A stretch of DNA of 64,000 nt, from positions 62,001 to 126,000 of IMG/VR virus record IMGVR_UViG_3300047548_000652; one strand, written 5' to 3'. Below the pieces are notes generated by a model. It saw nothing but the letters and a program-made list of their open reading frames with translations, searched no databases and was not told the DNA's origin. Made by a program: the position numbers and the translations under genes. This DNA is from a virus. Positions within the stretch are counted from its first letter, which is position 1. Every line of letters starts with the position of its first letter. Below are positions 49,533 to 58,708 of this stretch, piece by piece.

Positions 49533-50876
49533 TTAAGTTATTTCTTCCCAATCAATAGTGGCAAAAATATCATCACCAGCCTTTGATGTCTGTGCCGCAA
49601 TCATAAAGACTGTGTTAGTTCCATTGAAAGAGTTTCTTTCAAGCTGATATTTAAATAGTCCATCTCCAAGTTTTACTGGTGTTGATGCTTGGTTTGTCAC
49701 AGTCACAAATCCAGAAACAAAGTCTGTGCCTCCTGTAAATGAGGCAGCATTGATATTATACTGAACCGATGAATCTGTTCCTCCACTTATCCACAATCCA
49801 CCCGTAACATCGGCACCGACAACAACCTTATACTTTACGACTGAACCAGAAGCAGACGCAGCCGCAATATTTACATCCTTGGGAATAACAATAGCACCAT
49901 CCCGTTCAGATTTCAAGCGAATACATACCACTGGATACCAAGTATCTGCTGATGCCAGATCATAACCTGTGTTCGCACCATGACCAACCGATCTTGGACG
50001 ACCTCTTAGGTCATAACCACCCTCTGAAATGACTGATGCACAAACAATACGAAGATTGCTGGCATTACTAGTGTTAGCGGTGTTCTGAATCTCTGCACGA
50101 ACTGGTAAGCAGGCTGTTCCCATATAAGGAGCATCAAGAATATTGGCGTGATGGAATGAATGACAATGAATCAATCTACCGTTGATAACAAAGCCACACC
50201 GAACTGAACCCATACCAAGCCATTCAATATCAATAAACATGATCTGGGCCTTTGACATATCCAAAGTAAGACCAGATGGATTACGATTTTGAACGGGCTG
50301 ACCTTCAGTCCATGCACCTGTATTTGTGCCGTCAAGAGTATCAATATTCCAGTCAGCCTTGGCTACACGGATTTCCTGAACTGTACCATTTGAGTTTGTG
50401 CGTTTCACAAAATAAAGATTGTGTCCGTCCTGCTCAATAAAGATACCGTTCTGTGTTCCAAAGTATCCATATCTTTGTCTCAGGCCAGTCTGGGCTGGTG
50501 CCATGACATAGGTCTGTAGAATCTGTAGAGACTTACCGGGCTGATATGCAAACACACGAGAAGACTCACGATAGACATAGGCACCATTTGATGTGCCAAG
50601 TGAGCAAATGATTGATGATGAGTTGGCATCATGTCTATAAGAACTATCAAAAGCAGAGTTGGCAGTATTGATCCTACCATTATCCTGATAACGGTGGAAG
50701 GAATCAAAGAGAGTTAGTGGTTGTGAAATTCTGGCTCGACCGAAAGCATCAACAGCCATACCTGATGGATTTGCTCCACCAATAACATTACCGTACTGAT
50801 CTGCCAACATGACAGTTTCAAATAGGGTTTTTTCTTGTGGTAAGAACTGGTTGGTGTCTTTACGATACTGTGCCAT
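49533..50876 (-). CDS. Virion structural protein
   Basis: 447 aa, beta-rich, Gly/Asn/Thr/Ser-rich. Begins MAQYRKDTNQFLPQEKTLFE, and contains VDAFGRARISQPLTLFD, a pattern I recall in structural proteins of marine T4-type phages. No signal peptide. Probably tail or baseplate. Confidence 0.8.
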   Translation of the reverse strand: MAQYRKDTNQFLPQEKTLFETVMLADQYGNVIGGANPSGMAVDAFGRARISQPLTLFDSFHRYQDNGRINTANSAFDSSYRHDANSSSIICSLGTSNGAYVYRESSRVFAYQPGKSLQILQTYVMAPAQTGLRQRYGYFGTQNGIFIEQDGHNLYFVKRTNSNGTVQEIRVAKADWNIDTLDGTNTGAWTEGQPVQNRNPSGLTLDMSKAQIMFIDIEWLGMGSVRCGFVINGRLIHCHSFHHANILDAPYMGTACLPVRAEIQNTANTSNASNLRIVCASVISEGGYDLRGRPRSVGHGANTGYDLASADTWYPVVCIRLKSERDGAIVIPKDVNIAAASASGSVVKYKVVVGADVTGGLWISGGTDSSVQYNINAASFTGGTDFVSGFVTVTNQASTPVKLGDGLFKYQLERNSFNGTNTVFMIAAQTSKAGDDIFATIDWEEIT

Positions 50877-50877
50877 T

Positions 50878-51591
50878 TTATTCCGCTACCTTTTTGAGTT
50901 TGGCTTGTTTGCCCTGAACATGTATTCCACTAAACTCCACACCAGGATGAAGTTCTCGTAATGTTTGTCCTGATGGATTTGCTGCAACACCATGGATCGA
51001 TGTGACATTTGCTGGATGATCATCATAACCTACAACCTTTTTGATTGTATGTCCTTGAGCACCAAGCCTACGAATAACCTTGTTTAGAGTTCGGGCTTTG
51101 TTTACATGGGTTGGATTCTTACCTTCATTGCCTGCTCTATGAAGATGAATCTTATCCATATCAAGACCCATTTGTTTCAAAGAACCAAGAAGAATATGGG
51201 GTTGCTGCATATCTGATCTGGCAGTAATGATATGGACATGATGGCCAGCATCAACAAGCCTTTGAGCATGACGGATCATCTTATGAATAGGAGAAGCAGA
51301 CTCAGCAAACTTTTTAGAACTTGCAAACTCGCTGTAATCATATGAATGTCCTGGTTTTAGCTTATGGCTATTGTAACCGGAAGTAGAAAGAGTTTCTACT
51401 CTCTTACCATTCTCATCTTTCACATGAATCTTGGCACCTTTTTCTGGATCGTGATGGACGAGTGTATCATCCATATCAAACCAGTGAAGATGTTCCTCTG
51501 GCTTTACTCCACCTTCAGGCTTGGTATACATGGCCTGAGTTAGTTTCTTCCTCAAAGATTCTTCTTCTAAAAATGCCTTGAATGTTAGCAT
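50878..51591 (-). CDS. HAD-superfamily phosphatase with capsid-targeting-like N-terminus
   Basis: 237 aa. HAD motifs: WFDMDDTLV (catalytic Asp pair), IITARSD, and YDDHPANV. The N-terminus MLTFKAFLEE-E matches a capsid-targeting leader with a Leu-x-Glu cleavage site. It could be a nucleotidase or 3'-phosphatase-like enzyme delivered with the DNA. Enzyme type is sure; delivery is inference. Confidence 0.82.
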   Translation of the reverse strand: MLTFKAFLEEESLRKKLTQAMYTKPEGGVKPEEHLHWFDMDDTLVHHDPEKGAKIHVKDENGKRVETLSTSGYNSHKLKPGHSYDYSEFASSKKFAESASPIHKMIRHAQRLVDAGHHVHIITARSDMQQPHILLGSLKQMGLDMDKIHLHRAGNEGKNPTHVNKARTLNKVIRRLGAQGHTIKKVVGYDDHPANVTSIHGVAANPSGQTLRELHPGVEFSGIHVQGKQAKLKKVAE

Positions 51592-52002
51592 TTAGGATGC
51601 TTCCCTTTTCTTTTTGCCTATTGTGTATTTCTGCACCAAGTTCCATTCACCCTTTTCTTTATGAGAGATAATCTTGATTTGTGAAATAGGGACTGTTGGT
51701 GATTTGCTTTTTTCCTCATCAACAAGATCAACCAATTCCCATTCGTGAAGAAGATTGGCTATTGTATTTCTTCGGGCCACATCTTCTTCTGTAAAATCAG
51801 AACTCTTTCCATCCAATAAAAATAACTCTTTAAAATGAAGAATGTAATACTTAGATTGTTTGTGTAGAATATGACAGCTTTGATATAGTGTCTTTTCTTT
51901 ACGTGAAGAAATTCCAATCCTGGACAGTGTTTCTCTCACCTTTAGAAAGTCATCAGGCTCTACGAGTTTCACTTCTATTAGTTCGTTTAGATTCAATGCC
52001 AT
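51592..52002 (-). CDS. regA: RegA translational repressor
   Basis: 136 aa. Near match to T4 RegA in LVEPDDFLKVRETLSRIGIS, KTLYQSCHILHKQSKYYILHFKE, TEEDVARRNTIANLLHEWEL and GEWNLVQKYTIGKKK. RegA binds the ribosome-site region of early mRNAs and represses them, including its own. As in T4, it lies next to clamp-loader gene 62; here the gp62 gene overlaps its start. Confidence 0.95.
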   Translation of the reverse strand: MALNLNELIEVKLVEPDDFLKVRETLSRIGISSRKEKTLYQSCHILHKQSKYYILHFKELFLLDGKSSDFTEEDVARRNTIANLLHEWELVDLVDEEKSKSPTVPISQIKIISHKEKGEWNLVQKYTIGKKKREAS

Positions 52003-52378
52003 TATTCAATCCACCCTTATGTATCCTTTTTCTTAGGTCATCGACTTGTTCTTTCGATAGCAAGGTCATAACAACTCTGGCTTTCTCGTCCGAGTATTTA
52101 TAATACTCTTTGATAACCTCTAGGTCTTCTACCTTTTCCCTTTTGAGCCATTTTTGATATGGTCTTTTGTAAGGTCTGACTATATTTAGCAAATAAGAAT
52201 ATTGCATGGTTTTATCAGTATTGGGTAGCATATTCATTTGATTAGCATACATAACACAATCCATATGTTGTGAAAGAGCCTTATTCACAACATATGGAAC
52301 ATAGTCTTTTTCATTATCAAGACAAGGTTTCTTGGTCTGTAGAATAGAGGGAATAAGTTCTTTGAATAGGTCTGTCAT
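51953..52378 (-). CDS. Clamp loader small subunit (T4 gp62)
   Basis: 141 aa from the ATG at 52376-52378 (weak GGAT site). VNKALSQHMDCVMYANQMNM and MQYSYLLNIVRPYKRPYQKW match gp62 of marine T4-type phages. Works with gp44 (53829-54767) to load clamp gp45. The 3' end overlaps RegA by 50 bases and the 5' part overlaps the adenine methyltransferase by 62, so the insertion is embedded in the operon. Confidence 0.85.
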   Translation of the reverse strand: MTDLFKELIPSILQTKKPCLDNEKDYVPYVVNKALSQHMDCVMYANQMNMLPNTDKTMQYSYLLNIVRPYKRPYQKWLKREKVEDLEVIKEYYKYSDEKARVVMTLLSKEQVDDLRKRIHKGGLNNGIESKRTNRSETRRA

Positions 52379-53264
52379 TTTTATCACTATCCAATCTTGA
52401 TGAGTATAATAAAATCTCTTTAGCTTTTTTAGCTTCTTTTTTACCATCACTAGTTGTTGATCTTCTACCAGCAGTATAAACTATATCATACATCTCGTGA
52501 TGGAGTCCTCCCATATTATCTTCATAGAATGAATCATTTGTATCTCTATTACAATAATAGACTAGATGACCTTCATTATCAGCCTTCTTAGAAAAATCAA
52601 TCAGTTTTTTGTGATCATCGTCTGTAAAAGTTTGGCCGTATTGAGTATACGAGTTTCTATAGGGTGGGTCAAAAAAGAAAAAACATTTTCCTTTTAGTTT
52701 TGAGCAACAGTCTTTCCAATCTCCAGAATAAATATCAACATTTTGAAGAAACTCGTGCCATTCTATAACATTTCTCTTGTCATAAACATGGTTTTTTTGG
52801 TTTAACAAACCTGCTGGTGTTGCAAATCTCCCATTAGAATCTTTCATTGTTTGAAAGATTCCATTGAATGCAGTCTTCATCAAAAAGTATAGAGTAGCAG
52901 ACTCTTTTGTTGGAGTGAGTGTAGTGTAGTGTTTAGTGTAAATATCTCTTATTTCATAAAAGAATGCCTTGCGGTCAGTTTTATTCAATGACAAATATTT
53001 GTTTGACAGGATATCACAATCTTCAATAAAACTTTGTACATCATTTTTAATCGTTCTATAAAGATTCATAATCTCGGTATTGATATCATTAATAACAAAC
53101 TTTACTCCTGAAGGTCTTTTTGATGCAATATGAATCGTCATCGCCCCACCACCAAAGAATGGTTCAACATATGTATCATAATCTTGATATGGGATACCAG
53201 GAGATATTTGATACTTGATGATCATTTTGTTCTTACCGCCTGCCCACATATACAATGGCTTCAT
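52317..53264 (-). CDS. DNA adenine methyltransferase (D12 class, Dam-like)
   Basis: 315 aa. Motif I YVEPFFGGGAM, motif X WAGGKNKM, motif IV DPPYR and the N6-adenine D12 layout. Its start overlaps the nuclease stop (ATGA), making the two a cassette inside the clamp-loader operon. It may protect phage DNA or modify host DNA. C-terminal overlap with gp62 is unusual. Confidence 0.93.
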   Translation of the reverse strand: MKPLYMWAGGKNKMIIKYQISPGIPYQDYDTYVEPFFGGGAMTIHIASKRPSGVKFVINDINTEIMNLYRTIKNDVQSFIEDCDILSNKYLSLNKTDRKAFFYEIRDIYTKHYTTLTPTKESATLYFLMKTAFNGIFQTMKDSNGRFATPAGLLNQKNHVYDKRNVIEWHEFLQNVDIYSGDWKDCCSKLKGKCFFFFDPPYRNSYTQYGQTFTDDDHKKLIDFSKKADNEGHLVYYCNRDTNDSFYEDNMGGLHHEMYDIVYTAGRRSTTSDGKKEAKKAKEILLYSSRLDSDKNDRPIQRTYSLYSTDQETLS

Positions 53265-53818
53265 TCGAGTCCACTTTCTGTTATTACATTTATCATATAT
53301 TGCTTTATTTCTTCTCTAGTAAATCCGACAGGACTAATAATCCAAGACTGACCATATTTATAAAGGATGTTTGTTTTTTTATTGTTATCTTCCATCATTA
53401 AAAATGTTTTTGCGAAACGAGTACAATAAGAATCTTCATCAAATCCTTCACGGGAACCAAATGTTACATAACGAATATTTCCAAAAAGATATTTTGAGAT
53501 ACTATAATTTTTTGACCATCTTTCAATAGCATTACCACCCCTACCCTGCTTTTTGGCTTCAAAAATGCCCACTACATTACCATTTTTATACCAAATGCCC
53601 CCATCTGGCACAAATCCTATTTCAATACCTTTACTCTTGAGTAAAGATTTATCAAGAGATTTAGAATATGTATACCCAAGATGGGAAATTTCTTTATATA
53701 TTTCTTCTCTAAGTTCTTTTAATGTACTATCCAAAGATTTGGCATGAATATCAGTCGCAACTGTTCCTTTTTGGATGCCTCCTTTAAATATATCATCTCT
53801 TTGAGATGCAGTTTCCAT
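53261..53818 (-). CDS. EcoRI-like restriction endonuclease
   Basis: 185 aa from the ATG at 53816-53818 (AGGAA upstream). The catalytic core is PDGG (Asp72) and FEAKKQG (Glu87, Lys89), followed by GNAIERWSKN, which closely resembles the EcoRI segment after its catalytic AKHQG. EcoRI itself is about 277 aa, so this is a short version. With the adjoining methyltransferase it is a type II restriction-modification-like pair. Specificity cannot be read. Confidence 0.83.
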   Translation of the reverse strand: METASQRDDIFKGGIQKGTVATDIHAKSLDSTLKELREEIYKEISHLGYTYSKSLDKSLLKSKGIEIGFVPDGGIWYKNGNVVGIFEAKKQGRGGNAIERWSKNYSISKYLFGNIRYVTFGSREGFDEDSYCTRFAKTFLMMEDNNKKTNILYKYGQSWIISPVGFTREEIKQYMINVITESGLE

Positions 53819-53828
53819 TTTCAATTTC

Positions 53829-54767
53829 CTATTTTATCTCACATTCAACCATGATTTCTGTTAGACATGCAACCATGTTGATCTCTTGGTCTGCCACAAA
53901 TGCAGCCTGATACTGATACTTACCCAAGATCACCACTGCAATAGGAATACTATCAGGTTTTAGGTATTCTGTCAAGCCCTCGTATATCTTACGAAAAATC
54001 CTAGAAGAATCAATATCAGAGTTCATCACAACCCATTTACGCATTGCTGTGAAGTCTTTGTTCTTAATGCTCTTAATGAGTTCATCCAAGTTTCGAACAT
54101 TGCTGATCTGTGCCAGAACACCAGCATCAATGTTTCCGCCCGATGCATATCGTTGAATTTCATTTAGAGTACGACGATAATCAGGAAAGAACTTTTCAAC
54201 GATCTTTACAAGAACAGTCTTATCATATGTGATATTCTCTGTTGATAGAATTGTCATAAGACGCTTTAGAAAAGCCAAGGCCATCTTCGGCTTCTCATCC
54301 GATTTCAATGTAAAGTCAATAACAGAACATCTGGAATGCAAGGCATCAATCAAACGGGACTTGAAGTTACATGTAAGAATGAACGAACAGTTTGTTGAAA
54401 ACTCCTCAATAGCACCACGTAGGGCAGCCTGTGCTTCTGGTGTGATATAGTCTGCCTCATCAAGAATGATGACCTTACGTCCACCAGATATTGAAACAGT
54501 GGATGCGTAGGACTTGATCTTGACACGCAGGGTATCAATACCTCGCTCATCAGAAGAGTTGATGAAAAGAGGATTGATACCTAGTTCATTACACATGGCC
54601 AGGGCAATAGTAGTCTTACCCACACCTGCTGTTCCTGTCAGCATCAGGTTTGGAATATTTCCTGATTTGACATATGACTCAAATGTATTTTTTAGACGGT
54701 CAGGTAAAATACAATCGGCCACTTTATGTGGCCGATATTTTTCTACAAAAAGATATTCCTCAGTCAT
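53829..54767 (-). CDS. Clamp loader large subunit (T4 gp44)
   Basis: 312 aa AAA+ ATPase. Walker A TGTAGVGKTTIA, Walker B LDEADYIT, sensor SFILTCN, and CSVIDF SRC region. Loads clamp gp45 onto DNA with gp62. In T4 62 and 44 adjoin; here the methyltransferase-nuclease pair separates them. Start overlaps the DsbA stop. Confidence 0.95.
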   Translation of the reverse strand: MTEEYLFVEKYRPHKVADCILPDRLKNTFESYVKSGNIPNLMLTGTAGVGKTTIALAMCNELGINPLFINSSDERGIDTLRVKIKSYASTVSISGGRKVIILDEADYITPEAQAALRGAIEEFSTNCSFILTCNFKSRLIDALHSRCSVIDFTLKSDEKPKMALAFLKRLMTILSTENITYDKTVLVKIVEKFFPDYRRTLNEIQRYASGGNIDAGVLAQISNVRNLDELIKSIKNKDFTAMRKWVVMNSDIDSSRIFRKIYEGLTEYLKPDSIPIAVVILGKYQYQAAFVADQEINMVACLTEIMVECEIK

Positions 54768-55024
54768 TACGATAGAACCTCGTTATAAAACGTCTCAAAT
54801 GCATCATTCTGTTCAACCTCATCCTTGAAGTTGGCCTTATGATACACCTTGGCTAGTCGCCGCACAACCTTTTTATCGAGTGTTAGTTCTTCAGTTACCT
54901 TGTTGATAATCTCTTTTTGTAGATCACGCTCTGCTTCAATGCGTGTCATGGAGTTTGACATTTCCTGAATTGCATCACGCAGCTTCTTACGATCTTCAGT
55001 TGATAGTGAGTTCACAGTTGACAT
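54767..55024 (-). CDS. dsbA: DsbA-like double-stranded DNA-binding protein
   Basis: 85 aa, helical. RIEAERDLQKEIINKVTEEL, KVVRRLAKVYHKANFKDEVEQND matches T4 DsbA, which binds late promoters and helps late transcription. Lies between gp44 and gp45 genes. The start is next to the clamp gene's end. Confidence 0.82.
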   Translation of the reverse strand: MSTVNSLSTEDRKKLRDAIQEMSNSMTRIEAERDLQKEIINKVTEELTLDKKVVRRLAKVYHKANFKDEVEQNDAFETFYNEVLS

Positions 55025-55037
55025 GATATATTATCTC

Positions 55038-55697
55038 CTACTTAATCGCTTCGAACGCATTGAAGTATGTGATCTTCCGTGTCTTGGATTTGAACCGGGC
55101 AAACATAGGAAGCTTGATATCTACAGTATAATCATCAGATAGTAGTTTGATATTCTCGGTTTTGATAGTAGCAATAAAATCATCACCTGAATATTCACCA
55201 ATACTTGTCTTTGCACTGTTACATGTATCATCCTTACGGTCATGAACAATAAGTGTGAGTTCACCATTCTTACCCTGAACAGAAAGATGTGGTAGATTGT
55301 TCATTGACGCAATACGCAGAAGTTTTGTTAGAGTTGCCTTTGGTAGATCAAAAGACACATTTGGATTTTGAACAGTTAGACTCTTATCCTCGGGTGGTGT
55401 CTTGATCAACTCAGGACTACATGCATAGTAGGTTAGATTTAGAGAACCATCATCAAGAGTAACCTTCTTATCATCAAAGGTTAGCTCTGGTGAGTTTAAG
55501 GCTGAGATATTTCCAATAAAATGATTTAGGTCATACACAGCAAACTTGGATGGAAAGGTATCCTCAAACTCAGCCTCAGCCATGATGCTATGATCTTCTG
55601 AGATTGTCTTTTGAATATTACCCTTTAGAAAAACAACACCTGTATTGATCGTGGAAAAGTTCTTCATTACAGTCATAGTATAGTCGCTTAGTTTCAT
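55038..55697 (-). CDS. Sliding clamp (T4 gp45)
   Basis: 219 aa, the normal gp45 size. MKLSDYTMTVMKNFSTINTG, FAVYDLNHFIGNI and the two-domain beta repeat are typical. Holds polymerase and, in T4, activates late transcription. Consistent with TATAAATA promoters elsewhere in the window. Confidence 0.94.
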   Translation of the reverse strand: MKLSDYTMTVMKNFSTINTGVVFLKGNIQKTISEDHSIMAEAEFEDTFPSKFAVYDLNHFIGNISALNSPELTFDDKKVTLDDGSLNLTYYACSPELIKTPPEDKSLTVQNPNVSFDLPKATLTKLLRIASMNNLPHLSVQGKNGELTLIVHDRKDDTCNSAKTSIGEYSGDDFIATIKTENIKLLSDDYTVDIKLPMFARFKSKTRKITYFNAFEAIK

Positions 55698-55713
55698 ATC
55701 AAATCTCCTTGAC

Positions 55714-56349
55714 TTATTTGTTCACATTACCACATCCACGGAATACAGTCAACATATATTCGATGTTGGTTTCAAGTTGTTCCTTTGATCCATCATTGTA
55801 TAAATGATAGTGGAAGTGCTGCCCAATCCAGGCCCATTCAGAAAGATGAATGTCTGGATGCCTTTTGTACATTTCAAACTTTTCACTTATGTTATGATCA
55901 TATGCTGTGTCGTACCATTCAGGATCAGGACCACGAATAACACGGACCACAAATCCACCCTTTCTTTTGATGAAATCAATCTCATTTGGAAATCTCACAT
56001 CAGTGATGACAACATTTTCTATACCATCAATCTTGCGTTCCAAAGAATCAATCCAGATATTGTTCCCCAGAACATCACGACAAGCCTCTGTTCCAAAGAA
56101 CTGTAATGCCCATCGTGGAGTTATTTCACGCCTGAACTTGGCACTCCAGAATGCATCTGCTTTTTCTCTAAAGGCTCTACTTTCATCTGTATCACCTTCC
56201 AAAAGGTGCCGTGGCCATCCAAAGATGGAAGCCACAGCGTCTTTTAGATTATCAGCAAATGCTACTTTTTGAAAGCCAAACTTTGATACAAGAACATCAC
56301 CTGCGGTCCCTTTCCCCGAACCAGCAAAACCAACAACACCTAGTATCAT
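55714..56349 (-). CDS. Deoxynucleoside monophosphate kinase (T4 gp1-like)
   Basis: 211 aa. P-loop GFAGSGKGT, then DVLVSKFGFQKVAFADNLKDA, DVRFPNEIDFIKRKGG and a Lid-like RGPDPEWYDTAYDHNISE. Phosphorylates dNMPs for replication. Confidence 0.9.
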   Translation of the reverse strand: MILGVVGFAGSGKGTAGDVLVSKFGFQKVAFADNLKDAVASIFGWPRHLLEGDTDESRAFREKADAFWSAKFRREITPRWALQFFGTEACRDVLGNNIWIDSLERKIDGIENVVITDVRFPNEIDFIKRKGGFVVRVIRGPDPEWYDTAYDHNISEKFEMYKRHPDIHLSEWAWIGQHFHYHLYNDGSKEQLETNIEYMLTVFRGCGNVNK

Positions 56350-56358
56350 ATCAACCTC

Positions 56359-57177
56359 TTATAGCGAACCAGTTAATGATGCGATTCTTGGCATATCACC
56401 AGGGAACTCATAAGTTCCAATGTGGCCAGTCTTCATCCAAGGACACAACCAAACCTTACCGCCAATGGCTCTCCAATACTGACAGAACATATAGTCTTCA
56501 CTCAAGTATCGATGTGAATCTGGATCAATGATTGTATCAAAGAATGCATGGATATATCTTGAACCATCAAAGTTGGCTTGGCCGATATGATCTGGCTTAT
56601 AGTTTAGATGTGGATATTCTTCCTTGAACTTTTCAAAGACTTCACGCTTCACCATCATAAAGCCTGTACCGATTTCCATAACTTCTAGTGGTTCGGTTAC
56701 TTTAAACTGTTTTGTGCCAGGAACAGGATTGAAAACATAGTCACCTGTCAGTCCAGATAAATCTGATGGATTCCATTTTGAATCATCAAAGTTGGGATCA
56801 GCAAGAACTTTCTTTGAAGCCTTCCATACCTGATTCCAATTTAAACTCTTTTTTGGATAGGGTGCACCAACAATTTCTTTGTCGAGTGCCAGGAGTGCCA
56901 GGACATCCTCTGGATTGAAATGAATGTCTGAGTCGATAAAAAGTAGATGTGTGAAACCAGAACGTAGAAACTCGTCTACCAGATAGTTTCTTGCTCGGGT
57001 GATTAGGCTTTCATTGAATAGGAATGAGAATCGAATCTCAATACCATACTTCATTGCAACTGTTTGAAGGTCGAGGCAGGACTTCATATAAAGTCCGTGG
57101 TTGAAGCCACCATACATAGGTGTCGCAATAAACAACTTACACTTCCTTAGGTCTTCAACTTTGATAGATAGTTCCAT
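56359..57177 (-). CDS. Glycosyltransferase, GT-A fold
   Basis: 272 aa from the ATG at 57175-57177; an ATG nine bases earlier is too close to the site. LFIATPMYGGFNHGLYMKS, FLFNESLITRARNYLV, LLFIDSDIHFNPED (DxD) and MEIGTGFMMVKREVF are conserved in T4-type phages. It may glucosylate DNA or protein. Confidence 0.82.
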   Translation of the reverse strand: MELSIKVEDLRKCKLFIATPMYGGFNHGLYMKSCLDLQTVAMKYGIEIRFSFLFNESLITRARNYLVDEFLRSGFTHLLFIDSDIHFNPEDVLALLALDKEIVGAPYPKKSLNWNQVWKASKKVLADPNFDDSKWNPSDLSGLTGDYVFNPVPGTKQFKVTEPLEVMEIGTGFMMVKREVFEKFKEEYPHLNYKPDHIGQANFDGSRYIHAFFDTIIDPDSHRYLSEDYMFCQYWRAIGGKVWLCPWMKTGHIGTYEFPGDMPRIASLTGSL

Positions 57178-57242
57178 ACTACACATTCTCCATTCTGTAT
57201 CATTATATCGGGAGTGCCATCCCGCTAGTATATATGTGCGAA

Positions 57243-57271
57243 AATAGGGCCAGCGGTTTGCCAGCCCTATT
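57243..57271 (-). terminator. Terminator after AAA ATPase gene
   Basis: AATAGGGC (57243-57250) and GCCCTATT (57264-57271) form an eight-base stem with 13-base loop, and the minus strand continues in a T run. It is 18 bases past the AAA gene stop. Confidence 0.7.
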
Positions 57272-57289
57272 TCTTTTAGACTTTATTTC

Positions 57290-58606
57290 TTAGAAAGGAA
57301 TCTCATCTGGTGTTGTCATCTTTACTGGAACCGTGACTGTGTACTGAAATGATGCTGCATCATAAAGAATTGTATTCAACAAGCCTACATCAACAGTACC
57401 TGAACCATCAGCAAACTGCCAAGTACCACCTACATTAGAAACGACTTTCTTTTCAGTGGTTGGCTGTGCTGCTGGAGCAGGAGCACCAATGGTCTCGTCA
57501 ATCTTTTTGTACAAGTCCATAAACGAGTTCTTAGTATCAACATCAAACCGATTGAGACACAACTGAATTGCCTTTTCACGGTTGCCCTTGAAGATTGCAA
57601 AGGCTTCGCAGATGTGAACCAGACGACGAGTCGAAATGATTTCTGAGATTGCACCTTCGGCAAAAGTCTTACGAACAATCTCAGCCCAAGTCACAAGCTT
57701 CTCAACAAACTTGTCATCGGCCATACCAGACTTGGCAAGCACTGCGTTTAGAATCTTTGCCTCAGTCTTTGCATTGGGATATTCCTGTTCCATTGTAACA
57801 GAGAAACGCTCAAGGAACGCTTCGTTCATAACGTTGGTGCCGATAAAGCGACCATCATCAGAACCCTTACCCTTTGTATTGGCCGTGGCAACGATATTGA
57901 AGCCAGTAGCAGGGGCAACATACTTGTTGATCTTCTTTAGATAGATGCCCTTACCTTCAAGGATAGGCTGGAGACACATCAGCTTGTTAGAACCAAGATC
58001 AACCTCGTCAAGCAGTAGAAGTGCACCACGTTCCATTGCGACAATGACCGGACCATTCTGCCATACGGTCTTACCGTCAATCAAACGGAAGCCGCCGATC
58101 AAATCGTCTTCATCAGTTTCAATCGTAATGTTGACACGGATGCACTCACGCTTTTCGGCAGCACAAACCTGTTCAACCATCATTGTCTTACCGTTACCAG
58201 ATAGGCCGGTGATATACAGGGGATAGAACTTACGAGAAGCAATGATAGAACGAACATCCTTGAAATGACCGAACGGAACATAACCAGCAACCTTTTCAGG
58301 CACAAGCGACACTTCGGTCGTTACGGTGGAATCAGACTTTACCAAAGAAAGAGCCATATTTACGGTTGCCTCATTATCCATTGTTACAGGGGCGGGTGTT
58401 ACTACTGGTGCGGCAGCAACAGGGCCAGAGAGAGAATACACACCACGAGAAACACGCAGGGTGGAATCATTCAAAAGCCACGTAGGTAAACCAATACCAG
58501 ATTCCTTACATACTTCGGTAACCTGCTGCCGAGTAATACTTGTAATAGTACCATACTTTGCGGCAACAGCATCAGTAAACTTTTGACGGTCAACAGTCTT
58601 AGCCAT
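57290..58606 (-). CDS. MoxR/CobS-like AAA+ ATPase
   Basis: 438 aa from the ATG at 58604-58606 (AAAGG upstream). A winged-helix-like N-terminus (FTDAVAAKYGTITSITRQQV, residues 9-28) precedes the AAA domain: Walker A GLSGNGKT (134-141), Walker B ALLLLDEVD (195-203), ATANTKGKG sensor, FLERF. Such ATPases remodel protein complexes, often with a VWA partner; CobS is the cobalt-chelatase version in T4-type phages. The VWA partner is the adjacent upstream gene. Confidence 0.88.
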   Translation of the reverse strand: MAKTVDRQKFTDAVAAKYGTITSITRQQVTEVCKESGIGLPTWLLNDSTLRVSRGVYSLSGPVAAAPVVTPAPVTMDNEATVNMALSLVKSDSTVTTEVSLVPEKVAGYVPFGHFKDVRSIIASRKFYPLYITGLSGNGKTMMVEQVCAAEKRECIRVNITIETDEDDLIGGFRLIDGKTVWQNGPVIVAMERGALLLLDEVDLGSNKLMCLQPILEGKGIYLKKINKYVAPATGFNIVATANTKGKGSDDGRFIGTNVMNEAFLERFSVTMEQEYPNAKTEAKILNAVLAKSGMADDKFVEKLVTWAEIVRKTFAEGAISEIISTRRLVHICEAFAIFKGNREKAIQLCLNRFDVDTKNSFMDLYKKIDETIGAPAPAAQPTTEKKVVSNVGGTWQFADGSGTVDVGLLNTILYDAASFQYTVTVPVKMTTPDEIPF

Positions 58607-58638
58607 CTTTAGAACCTTTCTCTCATCATCATAAGAAT

Positions 58639-58667
58639 AATATATCACAGTGAAACGGGAAAGTCAA
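58639..58667 (-). promoter_or_regulatory. Sigma70-type promoter for AAA gene
   Basis: TTGACT (58662-58667), 17-base spacer, TATATT (58639-58644) on the minus strand. Overlaps the terminator hairpin of the preceding gene. Confidence 0.6.
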
Positions 58668-58700
58668 GGGCTGATTTTATCAATGTTTTCAGCCCTTGAC
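58663..58700 (-). terminator. Terminator of VWA-peptidase gene
   Basis: Perfect 12-base stem GTCAAGGGCTGA (58663-58674) with TCAGCCCTTGAC (58689-58700) and T-rich flank, right after the gene's stop. Confidence 0.75.
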
Positions 58701-58708
58701 TAGTTGAC

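Noticed and set aside
53355-53362. TATAAATA on the minus strand inside the nuclease gene, and a second at 52095-52102 inside the gp62 gene
   Set aside because: Both lie in coding sequence about 90 bases from the next gene start; chance matches in AT-rich DNA cannot be excluded, so they were not called promoters.
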